Source: UBA6912 sp963792895
GTDB taxonomy: Bacteria > Actinomycetota > Acidimicrobiia > Spongiisociales > UBA5794
Assembly (NCBI GenBank): GCA_963792895.1
Contig: CAWBYA010000009.1
Location: 25,451 to 89,450 of the forward strand
Length of the DNA stretch: 64,000 bases
Reading direction: 5' to 3'
The position numbers and the translations under genes were made by a program. The notes under the pieces are model-generated. The model ran no database searches and was not told where the DNA came from. It saw only the letters and a program-made list of their open reading frames with translations. Shown one piece after another: positions 7,950 to 21,028 of the stretch (position 1 is its first letter; the number at the start of each line of letters is the position of its first letter).

Positions 7950-10900
7950 ATGTGGAACAACATCTTCAATGCAAGCGTGCACCGCATCACAGCGGTGCTT
8001 GCTGCGTTCCTCGTGCTCGCCACGATCACCGTGGCCACGGCCCCTCCCGCATCTGCCGCACCCGGCGACCGCTGCTACGTGTTCGCCGACGGCGGCGACC
8101 GCCTGTACCGCTGGGATTTCGACACGTCGACGCAGACCCTCGTCGGCCCCGCAGGACGCAACAACATCGAGGCCATCGCCTACGACCCGGTGACCAGCAC
8201 CCTCTATGCCGCTGACACAGGTCAACTCGGCATCCTCAACCAGAGCACCGGCGCTTTCACTCCGATTGGTCCCAACTACAGCCTCGACCTCGACGGCATG
8301 GCGATCCACCCGTTCACCGGCGATATGTACGTCTCGATCCGCAACAACGGCGGCGGCGCCACCGATGAACTAGCCGTCATCGACCTCACCACATTTGCGA
8401 TGACCCGCATCGGCCCGATCAGCGGAACGCTCGACGACATCGACGACCTCGCGTTCGATCCCGCAACCGGCCGCCTCTACGCCGGGACCAGCGGGAACGG
8501 CGACCCAACCCTGGTGCGCCTCGACGAGTCCTACGGCTACGTCGACCTCTACATCGGTGACTTCGGGTTCCAGGACGTCGAGGGGCTCGACTGGGACGTC
8601 TTCGGAAACGTGCGAGCAACCACCGGCGCAAACGGCGGCGGCGACTCCAACAAGCTGCTCAGCGTCAACAAGACGACCGGAGCCGCAACGCTCATTGCCA
8701 ACTTGAGCCCCGGCACCGACTTCGAGGGCATCGCCTGCTACAACGCAACGACGCCCGGCTTCAACACGGTCACCGGCACCGTCTACTTCGACACCGACCT
8801 CAACGGGAGCTTCGGCGGCGCCGACACCGGAACGAGCGGCCACCGGGTGCGCCTCTACCGCGATGTCGACGGCAACGGCGTGCTCGACGCGGCAGACGAC
8901 GTCAACGGCGACGGCTCCCTCACCGCCGCAGACGCTCGGGCCACCCAGGTGACGGCCGCAGACGGAACGTATCGGTTCACGATCGCGGCGACCGGCGCCT
9001 ACGTCGTGGTCATCGACACAGGGACGCTCCCCGCAGGCTCCACGCTCACCACCCCGGGCAGCCGCACCGCAGACTTCGGAACCGGCTTCGGCCTCACTGA
9101 CAACGGCAACGATTTCGGCTACACGGCCCCCGGCGACCTCGACGTGACCAAGGTCTCGGATGCCACGGGCGAAGTGAACCCCGGCGACATCATCACCTAC
9201 ACCATCGACATCGAGAACACCGGCAGCTACCTCCGGAGCGGTATCGCAGTCACCGACGCCCTCCCCGCCGGCACCTCGTGGATCGCGACCGCGGTCGAAG
9301 CCCCGGTCCCCGGAGGCGCCCCGACGACGATCACCGACGACTTCTCCAGCGGCGGCTACGGCGGCGGCAGCGGGTGGCTCGGGCCCTGGACGGAGAACAG
9401 CGACAACGGCTCGCCCTCCGGCGGGCTGATCGAGGTCGCCAACGACTCCGGCAGCCGGGCGCTGCGCATCGGCGGCAACACCAACCCGCCCACGCCCAAC
9501 AACATCGTGCGCGCCTTCAACGTCGCGGGCGCCCAATCGGTGACCCTGGAGTTCACCAAGCGGGACAACAGCCTGGAGACGGGCGAGAACGTCACCGTCG
9601 AGATCTTCAACGGCTCGGTCTGGTCGACCCTGGTCGTCTACCAAGGCAGCGATCCTGACGACGCCAACCCCGTTGCCCAATCCTTCGACATCACCGCGTA
9701 TGCGAGCGCAAACACGCAGCTCCGGATTCGCCCGCCTGCCGACACGAACCAGGGCAACGACTGGATGGCGTTCGACAACTTCGTGATCACCGCCCAGAAC
9801 CGTGCGATCGTGACGTCACCTGGTGGCGCCCCGCCCAACCTGGTCACCGCCGCAGACGGCTACGACCTGTTCCCGGGCGAGACCATGACCGTCACCGTCG
9901 TCGTGCAGGTCGACGATCCGATCGCCTACGGCGTCACCAGCATCGACAACACCGTCGTCGTCACCAACCAGGACCAGCTCGGATCCAACAGCGACTCGGT
10001 TTCGGACCCCGTCAACCTCGGCACGATCGGTGACACCGTGTTCGTCGACGACAACGGGAACGGCACCGCCGACGCCGGCGAAGGCATCCCGAGCGTGACC
10101 GTCACCCTGACGGGATCCGATGCGGCAGGCAACCCAGTCAGCCTGGCGACCAGCACCGATGCGGCGGGGGCCTACAGCTTCAGCAACCTCCCCCGCGGCG
10201 ACTACTCGATCACCGTCGACGAAGCCGACCCCGACTTCCCCGCCGACGTGCTGCAGACCATCGGCGCCAACCCCCAGTCGGTGGCTCTGGCCACCGGCGA
10301 GGACCGGACCAACATCGACTTCGGCTACCGCGACCTCGGCACGATCGGCGACGCCGTGTTCGTCGACATCGACGGGGACGGGGCGTACGACGCAGGCGAG
10401 GGCCTCGCCGGCATCACCGTCACCCTCACCGGCACCGACGAGCTCGGCGGCTCGGTCAACCTGAGCACCGTCACCGACGCCGACGGCCTCTACGCCTTCA
10501 CGGCGTTGCTCGCCGGCGACTACACCGTGACCGTGGACGAGTCCGACGTCGACTTCCCCGCCAGTGTCGTGCAGACCGTCGGCGCCAACCCGCAGTCGTT
10601 TGCCCTCGCATCCGGCGAGGATCGCGACGACGTCGATTTCGGCTACGACTCGGTGCGGGCCTCGGTCGCCGGCTCGGTGTATCACGATGTGGACAACGAC
10701 GGGGTGCGGGACGGCGGCGAGCCCGGCATCGCAGGAGCCACCGTCACCCTCACCGGCACCGACCGCTTTGGCGCTGCCGTGAGCCTCAGCACCGCGACCA
10801 ACGGAGCCGGCGGATGGTCGTTCACGGCGATCCGCCCCTCGGACGCCGCCGGCTACACGATCACCGAGACCCAGCCCGCCGGCTACCTCGACGGCGCCGA

Positions 10901-13900
10901 CACCGTCGGCTCGCTGGGTGGCACCCTCGGCAACGACGCCTTCTCCGGGGTGGTCGTTGCGGCCGCAGACGCCGGTACCGGCTACGACTTCGGCGAGGTG
11001 CTCGCCGCCTCGCTCACCGGTTCGGTCTACCTCGACGGCGACAACGACGGCGCCCGCGACCCGGGCGAGACCGGAGTCGGCGGCGTCACCGTGACCCTCA
11101 CCGGCACAGACGACCTCGGGAACCCGGTGAACCTCTCCACGACCACGGCTGCCGATGGGACGTACGGCTTCACCGGTCTGCGCCCCGGCACCTACGCCGT
11201 CACAGAAACGCACCCGGCCGGCTACCTCGACGGCACCGACACGGCAGGAACCGCCGGCGGCTCCGCCGGAAACGACACCATCACCGGGATCGTCCTCGAC
11301 TCCGGTGAAGCGGCCACCGGCTACGACTTCGGCGAGCTCGAAGCCACGTCACTCTCCGGCATCGTCTACGACGACACGAACAACAACGGCACCTTCGACG
11401 GCGCCGACACCGGGATCGGCGGCGTCACCGTGACACTGACCGGCACCAACGACCTCGGCAGCCCGGTCAACCTCACCACCACCAGCGCAGCGGATGGCAC
11501 CTGGAGCTTCACCGGTCTGCGGCCCGGCACCTATGACATCACGGAGGCCCAGGCCGCCGGCTATCTCGACGGGATCGACGCCGCAGGAACGCTCGGCGGC
11601 ACCACCGGCAACGACACGGTCACGGCCATCGTGGTGGGGCCGGGCCAGGCAGGCACCGGCTACCAGTTCGGCGAGCTCACCCCCGCCACCCTCTCCGGCA
11701 CCGTCTACCAAGACAACGACGCAAGCGGCACGCTCACCGCAGGCGATCTCGGCATCCAGGGAGTCACGGTCACCCTGTCCGGCACCGACGACCTCGGCAA
11801 CACAGTCATCGCCACCACGACCACCGACCTCGCCGGCACCTACAACTTCACCAACCTCCGTCCCGGCGACTACACGGTCACCGAGAGCCATCCCGCCGCA
11901 TACGTCGACGGCGCCGACTCGGCCGGCTCGCTCGGCGGCGTCGTCGGCAACGATGTGGTCTCCGCCATCCCGGTGACGCCCGGCGCCACCGGCACCGGCT
12001 ACGACTTCGGCGAGATCCTGCCCGCCTCCATCTCCGGCCGGGTCTTCGTCGACGCCGACAACGACGGCGCAGTCGACGGCGGCGAGTCCGGCATCGCAGG
12101 GGCGACGGTCGACTTGACCGGCACCGACGACCTCGGCAACCCGGTCACCCTCACCACCACCACAGACGGCAACGGCGACTGGTGGTTCGTCGGTCTCCGC
12201 CCCGGCACCTACACGGCCACCGAGACCCAGCCCGCCGGCTACCTCGACGGCACCGATGCGGTCGGCACCTCGGGCGGCACCCTCGGCAACGACGCCGTGA
12301 CTGCGATCGTCCTCGGCTCGGGAACGGCCGCCACCGACTACACCTTCGGTGAGCTGACACCGGCAAGCCTGGCCGGCTCGGTGTACGTCGACGGCGACAA
12401 CGACGGCGTGCGGGACGGCGGCGAGTCCGGCATCGCAGGGGCGACGGTCGACTTGACCGGCACCGACGATCTCGGCAACCCCGTGAGCTCGACCACGACC
12501 GCTGCAGCCGATGGCACCTACAACTTCACCAACCTGCGTCCCGGCGACTACACCATCACCGAGACCCAGCCCGCCGGGTACCTCGACGGCGGCGACGCTG
12601 TGGGTACTCTCGGCGGCACCCTCGGCAACGACACCGTCACCGACATCACCGTCACGGCTGGCGCCAACGGCACCGGCTACGACTTCGGCGAGCTGGCGAC
12701 GACCTCTCTGGCGGGTTCCGTCTATCACGATGTGGACAACGACGGCGTGCGGGACGGCGGCGAGCCCGGCATCGCAGGCGTGGCCGTCGACCTCACCGGC
12801 ACGGACGACCTCGGAGCCAGCGTTGCGCTGGCGACCACCACCAACGCAGCCGGCGACTACAGCTTCACCAACCTGCGGCCTGGGACGTACTCCGTGGTCG
12901 AGTCGCAGCCTGCCGGGTATCTGGACGGCACAGATGTGGCGGGTTCACTGGGTGGCACGCTCGGCAACGACACGGTCACCGACATCACCGTCGACTCCGG
13001 CGACGCCGGCACCGGATACGACTTTGGTGAGTTGGTTGCGGCTGGTCTGGCGGGTTCGGTGTTTGTCGATGGGGACAACGACGGGGTGTTCGACGTCACC
13101 GACACCGGCATTGCGGGCGTCACGGTCACCCTCACCGGCACCGACGACCTCGGCACTCCGGTCAACGTCGCCACCACCACCGCCGCAGACGGCACCTACG
13201 ACTTCACCGATCTGCGTCCCGGCACCTACACCGTCACCGAAACCCACCCCGCCGGCTACCTCGACGGCATCGACACCGCAGGCACCCTCGGCGGTGTCGC
13301 CGGCAACGACGTCATCTCGACGATCACCGTCACCTCCGCAGACTCCGGCACCGGCTACGACTTCGCAGAGCTCGACGCCGCCTCACTGTCCGGTGTCGTG
13401 TTCGCCGACACCGACAACAACGGCATCCAAGACCCCGGCGACACCGGCATCGCAGCCGTCACCGTCACCCTCACCGGCACCGACGACCTCGGCACTCCGG
13501 TCAACGTCGCCACCACCACCGCCGCAGACGGCACCTACGACTTCACCAACCTGCGTCCCGGCACCTACACCGTCACCGAAACCCACCCCGCCGGCTACCT
13601 CGACGGCATCGACACCGCAGGCACCGCTCGGCGGCATCGCCGGCAACGACATCATCACCGACGATCACCGTCACCTCCGGCCAACACCGCCACCGCATAC
13701 ACCTTCGCCGAGCTGACCCCCGCCACCCTGTCGGGCACCGTGTTCGAGGACACCAACAACAACGGTGTCATCGACGGCACCGAAACCGGCATCCAAGGCG
13801 TCACCGTCACCCTCACCGGCACAGACGACCTCGGCACTCCGGTCAACGTCGCCACCACCACCGACCTCGCAGGCGGCTACGACTTCACCAACCTGCGGCC

Positions 13901-16900
13901 CGGCACCTACACCGTCACCGAAACCCACCCCACCGGCTACCTCGACGGCATCGACACCGCAGGCACCGCAGGCGGCACCACCGCCAACGACACCATCACC
14001 AACATCACCCTCACCCCCGGCCAAACCGCCACCGCATACACCTTCGGCGAGCTGCCGCCCGCCAGCCTGAGCGGCGCCGTCTACAACGACACGGACAACG
14101 ATGGCGTGTTCGGCGGCGGCGAGTTCGGCATCCCCGGAGTGACCGTCACCCTCACCGGCACAGACGACCTCGGCAACCCCGTCACCCTCACCACCACCAC
14201 CGACCTCGCCGGCGGCTACGTCTTCGCCGGCCTCCGCCCCGCGACGCTCCGGCTATACGTCACCGAGACTCAGCCCACCGGACTGACCGACGGCATCGAC
14301 AGCGTCGGATCGCTGGGCGGCACCCTCGGCAACGACGTCGTTTCGGCCATCCCGCTCACCGCAGGGGACACCGGCTCCGGGTACGACTTCGGCGAGCTCG
14401 GTGCAGCCTCGGTGGCCGGCACCGTGTACGACGACCTCGATGCCGACGGGGCCCGCGACGCGGGAGAGCCCGGCATCGCAGGCGTGACGGTCGGCTTGAC
14501 CGGCACAGACGATCTCGGCAACCCGGTGAGCCTCACTACCACCACCGCCGCAGACGGCACATGGAGCTTCGACGGTCTCCGTCCCGGCGACTACACCGTC
14601 ACCGAAACTCAGCCCGGCGGCTTCGTCGACGGCGCCGAGCAGGCCGGCCCCCTCGGCGGCGACACCTCGGTCAACGATCGCATCTCTGGCATCGTCGTCG
14701 GGTCGGGCGACGTCGCGGACGGCAACACCTTCGGCGAGCACCAGCCGGTCACGATCGCCGGCTCCGTTTACCACGACGCGAACAACGACGGCGTGCGAGA
14801 TGCGGGCGAGCCGGGCATCGCAGCCACCGAGGTCGTGCTCTTCGGAACCGACGACCAGGGAACCATCACCATCATCGCCACCACGACCGACGGGAACGGG
14901 GACTACACGTTCACCGACCTGCGCCCCTCCGACGGCGCCGGCTACACCGTCATCGAGACCCAGCCGAGCGGCTGGCTCGACGGCATCGACACCGCAGGCA
15001 CCTCGGGTGGCGACGCCGCCAGCGTCAACGACGAGATCTCGGGCATCGTGGTGGGCTTCGGCGACACCTCGAGCGCCAACGACTTTGGTGAGTTGGTTGC
15101 GGCTGGTCTGGCGGGTTCGGTGTTTGTCGATGGGGACAACGACGGGGTGTTCGACGTCACCGACACCGGTATTGCGGGCGTCACGGTCACCCTCACCGGC
15201 ACCGACGACCTCGGCACTCCGGTCAACGTCGCCACCACCACCGCCGCAGACGGCACCTACGACTTCACCGGTTTGCGTCCCGGCGACTACACCGTCACCG
15301 AAACCCACCCCGCCGGCTACCTCGACGGCATCGACACCGCAGGCACCCTCGGCGGTGTCGCCGGCAACGACGTCATCTCGACGATCACCGTCACCTCCGC
15401 AGACTCCGGCACCGGCTACGACTTCGCAGAGCTCGACGCCGCCTCACTGTCCGGTGTCGTGTTCGCCGACACCGACAACAACGGCATCCAAGACCCCGGC
15501 GACACCGGCATCGCAGCCGTCACCGTCACCCTCACCGGCACCGACGACCTCGGCACTCCGGTCAACGTCGCCACCACCACCGACCGCAGACGGCACCTAC
15601 GACTTCACCAACCTGCGTCCCGGCACCTACACCGTCACCGAAACCCACCCCGCCGGCTACCTCGACGGCATCGACACCGCAGGCACCCTCGGCGGTGTCG
15701 CCGGCAACGACGTCATCTCGACCATCACCGTCACCTCCGCAGACTCCGGCACCGGCTACACCTTCGCCGAGCTGACCCCCGCCACCCTGTCGGGCACCGT
15801 GTTCGAGGACACCAACAACAACGGTGTCATCGACGGCACCGAAACCGGCATCCAAGGCGTCACCGTCACCCTCACCGGCACAGACGACCTCGGCACTCCG
15901 GTCAACGTCGCCACCACCACCGACCTCGCAGGCGGCTACGACTTCACCAACCTGCGGCCCGGCACCTACACCGTCACCGAAACCCACCCCACCGGCTACC
16001 TCGACGGCATCGACACCGCAGGCACCGCAGGCGGCACCACCGCCAACGACACCATCACCAACATCACCCTCACCCCCGGCCAAACCGCCACCGCATACAC
16101 CTTCGGCGAGCTGCCGCCCGACCAGCCTGAGCGGCGCCGTCTTCGTCGACACGGACAACGATGGCGTGTTCGGCGGCGGCGAGTTCGGCATCCCCGGAGT
16201 GACCGTCACCCTCACCGGCACAGACGACCTCGGCAACCCCGTCACCCTCACCACCACCACCGACCTCGCAGGCGGCTACGGGTTCGCCGGCCTCCGCCCC
16301 GGAACGTACGCCGTCACCGAAACTCAGCCCGCCGGCTACCTCGACGGCATCGACATGGCAGGCGCCGCCGGTGGAGTCGCCGGCAACGACACCGTGACCG
16401 ACATCGTCCTGGGCTCAGGGCAGATGGCGGGCGGCTACACCTTCGCCGAGCTGGTCGGGTCGAGCCTCAGCGGCTCCGTCTACCTCGACGCCGACAACGA
16501 CGGGATCCGCGACCCTGCCGAGACCGGCGTCTCCGGCACCCTGATCACCCTGACGGGCACCGATGACCTCGGCGCCGCCGTCAACCGGACCACCACCACG
16601 GCAGCGGACGGCACATGGACATTCACCAACCTCCGCCCCGGCGACTACGTCGTCACCGAGACCCAGCCTGCCGGGCTCTTCGACGGCATCGACACCGTGG
16701 GCACTCAGGGCGGCACCGCAACGGCGAACGACGAGATCACCGTCGTGCTCGCACCCGCCACCGCCGGCGTCGACAACACCTTCGGCGAGCTGGCTCCGGC
16801 GGCGATCGGCGACTTCGTGTGGCTCGACATCGACGACGACGGCGTGCAGGATCCTGCCCAGGGCATCAACGGCGTGACCGTCGAGGTGTATGCCGCAGAC

Positions 16901-19900
16901 GGCACGACGCTCCTCGCCACCACGACCACGGCTGCGGACGGCAGCTACGCCTTCACGAATCTCGCCCCCCACCAGGGCTACGTGGTTGCCGTCGTCGCCC
17001 CCACAGGGGCCACGTTCACGACGCTTCCCGGCACCGACGACGCCAACGACTCGGACGTGGCCGCCGACGGGCGGGTCACCGTGACTCCGACATTCGGTGA
17101 CAACTTCGACGTCGCAGACGCCGGCATCGCCCCTGCCCAGCTGTCCGGCACCGTCTGGTTCGACGCCGACCGTGACGGCGCCCTCGACGCAGGCGAGCAA
17201 CGCCTCAGCGATGTCACCGTCGACCTGCTCGACGGAGCCGGCACCCTCGTGGGGTCGACCACGACGGCCGCAGACGGCACGTACACCTTCGCCGGCCTCA
17301 TGCCCGGTGGCTTCGAAGTGGCCGTCCACTACTCCGGCGCCACCTACGCCACCCCCGGCGCCGACTCGGACGTCGACTCGGTCACCGGCCGGGCGGTCGT
17401 GATGCTGCCTTCCGGCACCACGCTCGACGGCGGCGACGCAGGCGTGCAGCCCGCCCTCATCGGCGACCGGTTGTGGCTCGACCTCGACGTGGACGGCACC
17501 CAGGGCGCGGGCGAGCCAGGTATCGCAGGCGTGGCCGTCGCCCTCGAAGACGCCGCGGGATCCGTTGTCGCCTCCACCGTCACGGATGCGACCGGCGCCT
17601 ACCTCTTCGCCGTGCTGCCAGACGACTACCAGGTGGTCGTGACCCCGGTCGCAGGCACCGCCTTCACGACGCCTGGTATCGGATCCGAAGCCGCCGACTC
17701 GGACGTGGACGCAGCCGGCACGACCGGGCTGTTCTCGGCACCGTCTGGTGACCGCACCGACATCGCAGATGCGGGCATCGTCCCTGCGGTCGTGACCGGC
17801 ACCGTCTGGCTGGACGTCAACGCAGACGGGCTCAACAACGACACGTCACCCGTCACCGGCGCCGCCGTCGAGCTGTATGACGGCACCGGCAGCCTGGTGG
17901 CGACGACGAGCACCGCACCAGACGGCAGCTACGCGTTCAGCGGGCTCGAGCCCGGCGTGTACACGGTCGTTGTGCTCCCACCCGACGGCGCACCGTTCAC
18001 CAATCCCGGCGGAGATTCCGACGTCGATCCCGACACCGGCAGCGCCGTCGTCGTGGCCGCCACGGCAGCGAACGTCGATGCGGGCGTCCTGCCCGGATTC
18101 ATCGGCGGCCTGGTGTGGCTGGACCTCGACGGCGACGGCAGCCCGGCAGGCGAGGCCGGCGCAGGTGGCGTGGGCGTCGGCCTCGTCGACGCCGGTGGCG
18201 CGACGATCGCCACCACGACGACCGACGGCAGCGGCGCCTACACGTTCGGCCCGCTCGCCGCCGGCGACTACACCGTGGTCATCGACCCCTCGACTTTCCC
18301 CGCGGGGACCAGCCAGACCTTCGACCCGGACGGCACCGCCGACGCAGCCACCACGGTGACCCTGCCGCTCGGCGCCAGCCTCGGCGACGTGGACTTCGGG
18401 TTCCAGCCGCCCGCAACCATCACGGGCATCGTGTTCGCCGACCGCAACGGCAACGGGCTGCAGAACGCCACGGACGCCGGTCTCAGCGGCGTCGAGGTTG
18501 CCATCACCGATACGACCGGCGCAACGCTCATCATCACCACCGCCGCAGACGGCACCTACTCCGCCGCCGTTGCCCCCGGCGCCGTCACCATCGACGTCGT
18601 CGAAGCGACGCTGCCTGATGGCGCAGTCCTGACGACGGGCAACGACGTTCAGACCGTCTCGGCAGCGGCGGCGGCCACGATGCAGGTAGACGCCATCGGC
18701 TACCGGGTGACCGCAGAAGTCGCCGGCCGGGTGTGGCGGGACACGAACCGCAACGGTCTCGAAGATGCGTCCGAGGGCGGACTCGCCGGCATTCCCGTCC
18801 GCCTGATCGCAGCCGACGGCACCGTCGTCGCCGTGGCGTTGACTGCGCCCGACGGACGGTATGCGTTCGCTGATGTTGCATCCGGCGCCTATACGGTTCG
18901 AGTCGACGCTGCAGCGCTGCCCGGCGACGCCGACAATGCGACAGGTGATCCGGACGGCATCGTCGACGGAGCGACCTCAGTCATGGTCACACCCGCCGCC
19001 GACATCACCGGGCTGGACTTCGGCTACGGCCCCGATGCCCCAGTCATCATCCCGCCCGCACCCGCGGCGTCAGTCGCCGGGACCGTCTGGGTGGATGCCG
19101 ACAACAACGGCCTCAACGACGCCGGCGAAGCCGGGCTGGCCGGCATCCCCATAATCGTCACCTGGCTCGGCACCGACGGCGTTCGTGGCGGCGGCGACGA
19201 CGAGATCTTCAGCGTCACCACTGCAGCCGATGGGACGTACTCGCTGACCGACCTCCCCGCAGGTCGCTACGAGGTCGCCCTCGGCGAAGGCATCCCAGAT
19301 GGTCTCCGCCTCTCGGTGTGCCCGGGCACCTGCGACCCGGCAACCGTCGAGCTGGCATCCGGGGAAGACGTAGGGGACATCGACTTCGGGCTCGTCCCGG
19401 TCGTCGACCTCAGCGTCACTGTCACCGGGGACGGAACGCCGCCGATCGCCGGCTCCACTCCAACGTTCACCGTCACCGTCGCCAACGCTGGACCCGGCGC
19501 AGAGGCCGGCCCGCTGCAGGTGGTGCTCACGCTGGGCGACGGTCTCGAACTGGTCTCCGCCGGAGGCAACGGCTGGTCGGCAGAGGTGCTCGGCGAAGGC
19601 CACATCATCGTGACGATCGATGCCGCCCTGCCCATCGGCGCATCGCTCACCTTCCCCGTTGTGACCACGGTCGTCGATGAGAAAGCGGAGCTCACGGTGC
19701 AGGCCACCGTTACGGGGACCGCCATCGACATCGACATGGCGAACAACTCGGCGGTCACCTCGCTGGGCGTGCTGCCATTCACCGGTATCGCCCTGTTCAC
19801 CTTGGGACGTCTTGCGACGATCTTCCTGGCCTCCGGGATGATCCTCCTGCTCCTGGGGCGCAGGCGCGACGACAACGACATTGCAGGATCCGATCTCTCC

Positions 19901-20035
19901 TTCGGCCCTTTGGAGAGCTCGGTGGGGGGGCGGCCGGGCGGTAGGGACACTGTGCCCGGCCGTTCCTCCCAGATCATCGGGATGCGACGCCGGGTGTCGC
20001 ACTGGCACAGCGGGACACCTCCGAGAGGCCCCTGA
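7950..20035 (+). CDS. Giant LPXTG-type SdrD-B repeat surface protein, frame-disrupted
   Basis: Corrected for single-base insertions at 15583 and 16121, this is one reading frame of about 4027 residues. Domains in order: signal peptide (cleavage after ASA, about residue 36); a propeller-like head of about 230 residues with repeated AFDPATGRLYAG-type blades; one SdrD-B-like unit; a DUF11-like domain with an inserted carbohydrate-binding-like beta domain; about 28 further SdrD-B-like units, each with a DxDNDG-type calcium loop and LTGTDDLG; a final DUF11 domain; LPFTG, a hydrophobic helix and RRRDD. It is probably a wall-anchored stalk or adhesin. After the sorting signal there are about 50 extra residues, unusual for LPXTG proteins. 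As deposited, the first frame ends at 16130 and the last part is read only in another frame. Confidence 0.8.
13020..14240 (+). repeat. 1.2-kb segmental duplication, copy 1
   Basis: Nearly identical to 15081-16300 (offset about 2061 bp), covering four SdrD-B units. This copy has extra bases at about 13626, 13660 and 13675 that shift the frame for some 17 codons and then restore it. Confidence 0.85.
15081..16300 (+). repeat. 1.2-kb segmental duplication, copy 2
   Basis: Nearly identical to 13020-14240. It carries one extra A at 15583 (CCGACC where the sister copy has CCGCC) and one extra A at 16121 (same context), each moving the frame by one. The sister copy is correct at both sites. Confidence 0.85.
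19772..19786 (+). promoter_or_regulatory. LPFTG sortase recognition motif (protein-level site)
   Basis: Encodes LPFTG followed by about 25 hydrophobic residues and RRRDD, the standard wall-sorting layout. A class E sortase is encoded at 59716-60492; that class is usually associated with LAXTG rather than LPXTG motifs, so the pairing is uncertain. Confidence 0.75.
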
Positions 20036-20053
20036 GCCACACAGATCGGCCCA

Positions 20054-20089
20054 GGCCGGCGAGGGACCCGCACGGGAACCTCGCCGGCC
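20054..20089 (+). terminator. Hairpin terminator after the giant gene
   Basis: Perfect 11-bp stem GGCCGGCGAGG/CCTCGCCGGCC with a 14-base loop, 18 bases after the stop codon. There is only a short T run. Confidence 0.65.
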
Positions 20090-20108
20090 GCTTTAACGTC
20101 CCAGGACC

Positions 20109-20975
20109 ATGAAACCGAAGTTCATCACGCTCGTCGCTCTCGCACTGATCATCAGCGGCTGCGGAGCGGACGACGACGCGGCGGGTACGACGACGAGGGC
20201 GCCTTCCACCACCACTGCGAGCCCAACCACAACGACGGGAGTCGACCCCGACAGGGTGGTACTGCAGGTGCGATACGAAGGCGGATTCGCTCCCGTCGAG
20301 CTGATCTACAACCCGCTGCCCCGCTACACGCTGCTCGGTGACGGCCGCCTCATCTTCGAAGGCCCCGTGCCTGCGATCTTCCCCGGACCACTGATGCCAT
20401 CGGTCCAGGTTGCCCAGCTCGCTGAGGGCGACGTCGCCCGGATTCTCGAGCTCGTGGCCGCCGCGGGTCTTCCCGACATCACGGACGAGGTGAACACAGA
20501 GTACGCCAGCAGCGTTGCGGACGCTCCCAACACCGTCGTCACCTACACGGACGCCGGGGGCGAGCACCGGTTCAGCGTCTACGCCCTCGGTATCGGGCTC
20601 GACGCCCCGGCCGACCCCCGGGTGGCGGCGCTCCAGCGCCTGGTCGAGGCCGTCGATGCGGCCGCATCGACCGTTCCGGACGTCGCGCCATGGCCCGTCG
20701 ACGCGCTCCAGATCGTGGCCGCAGGGTCGTTCGGCGGCGAGAACGAGCCGGACGCCACGGTCGCACCGTGGCCGCTCGACGCGTCGGTTGCGGATCTCGG
20801 TCAGCCGATCTTCGGCGATCTGCACTGCGTGGCCCTCGACGGCGACAATGCTCGAACCGCTGCGGCGGCATTCGCCGAGGCAACTCAGCAGACGTTCTTC
20901 GACGATGGCTCCGATGTCTACCGCCTCGTCGTTCGGCCCATCGTGCCCGGCGAGACGGCCTGCCCGGCGAGCTGA
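20109..20975 (+). CDS. Putative lipoprotein of unknown function
   Basis: 288 residues starting with a lipoprotein signal, lipobox ISGC with the lipidated Cys at about 18. A Thr/Ser-rich linker (residues 27-44) follows. The mature domain is mixed alpha/beta without a family I recognise; it has one conserved-looking WPVDAL/WPLDAS repeat pair near 195 and 220. It is probably attached to the outer face of the membrane. It stands between the giant surface gene and the first DUF885 gene, separated from the former by a hairpin. Confidence 0.7.
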   Translation: MKPKFITLVALALIISGCGADDDAAGTTTRAPSTTTASPTTTTGVDPDRVVLQVRYEGGFAPVELIYNPLPRYTLLGDGRLIFEGPVPAIFPGPLMPSVQVAQLAEGDVARILELVAAAGLPDITDEVNTEYASSVADAPNTVVTYTDAGGEHRFSVYALGIGLDAPADPRVAALQRLVEAVDAAASTVPDVAPWPVDALQIVAAGSFGGENEPDATVAPWPLDASVADLGQPIFGDLHCVALDGDNARTAAAAFAEATQQTFFDDGSDVYRLVVRPIVPGETACPAS

Positions 20976-21028
20976 CTGCGTCGCATCGCCGGTAGGCTCG
21001 CCTCCGACCACATGAGGAGGCACCGTCG

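Larger units (their letters stand above)
10021..19390 (+). repeat. Array of about 28 SdrD-B-like repeats
   Basis: Units start with patterns such as LAGSVYxDxDNDG and recur about every 342 bp in the central part (for example 12366, 12708, 13044, 13386, 13728, 14070, 14412). They become shorter and more divergent after 16800. Each encodes a beta-sandwich of about 110 residues with an acidic calcium-binding loop. Confidence 0.85.

Noticed and set aside
8370..15308. Several minus-strand frames of 230-460 codons opposite the giant gene
   Set aside because: They are Val/Gly/Ala-rich mirror images of the repeat codons and follow the same 342-bp period.
10021..19390. Possible polyketide or non-ribosomal synthetase because of gene size and repeats
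   Set aside because: The repeats are short beta-sandwich units with calcium loops, with a signal peptide and wall-sorting signal; no catalytic domains.
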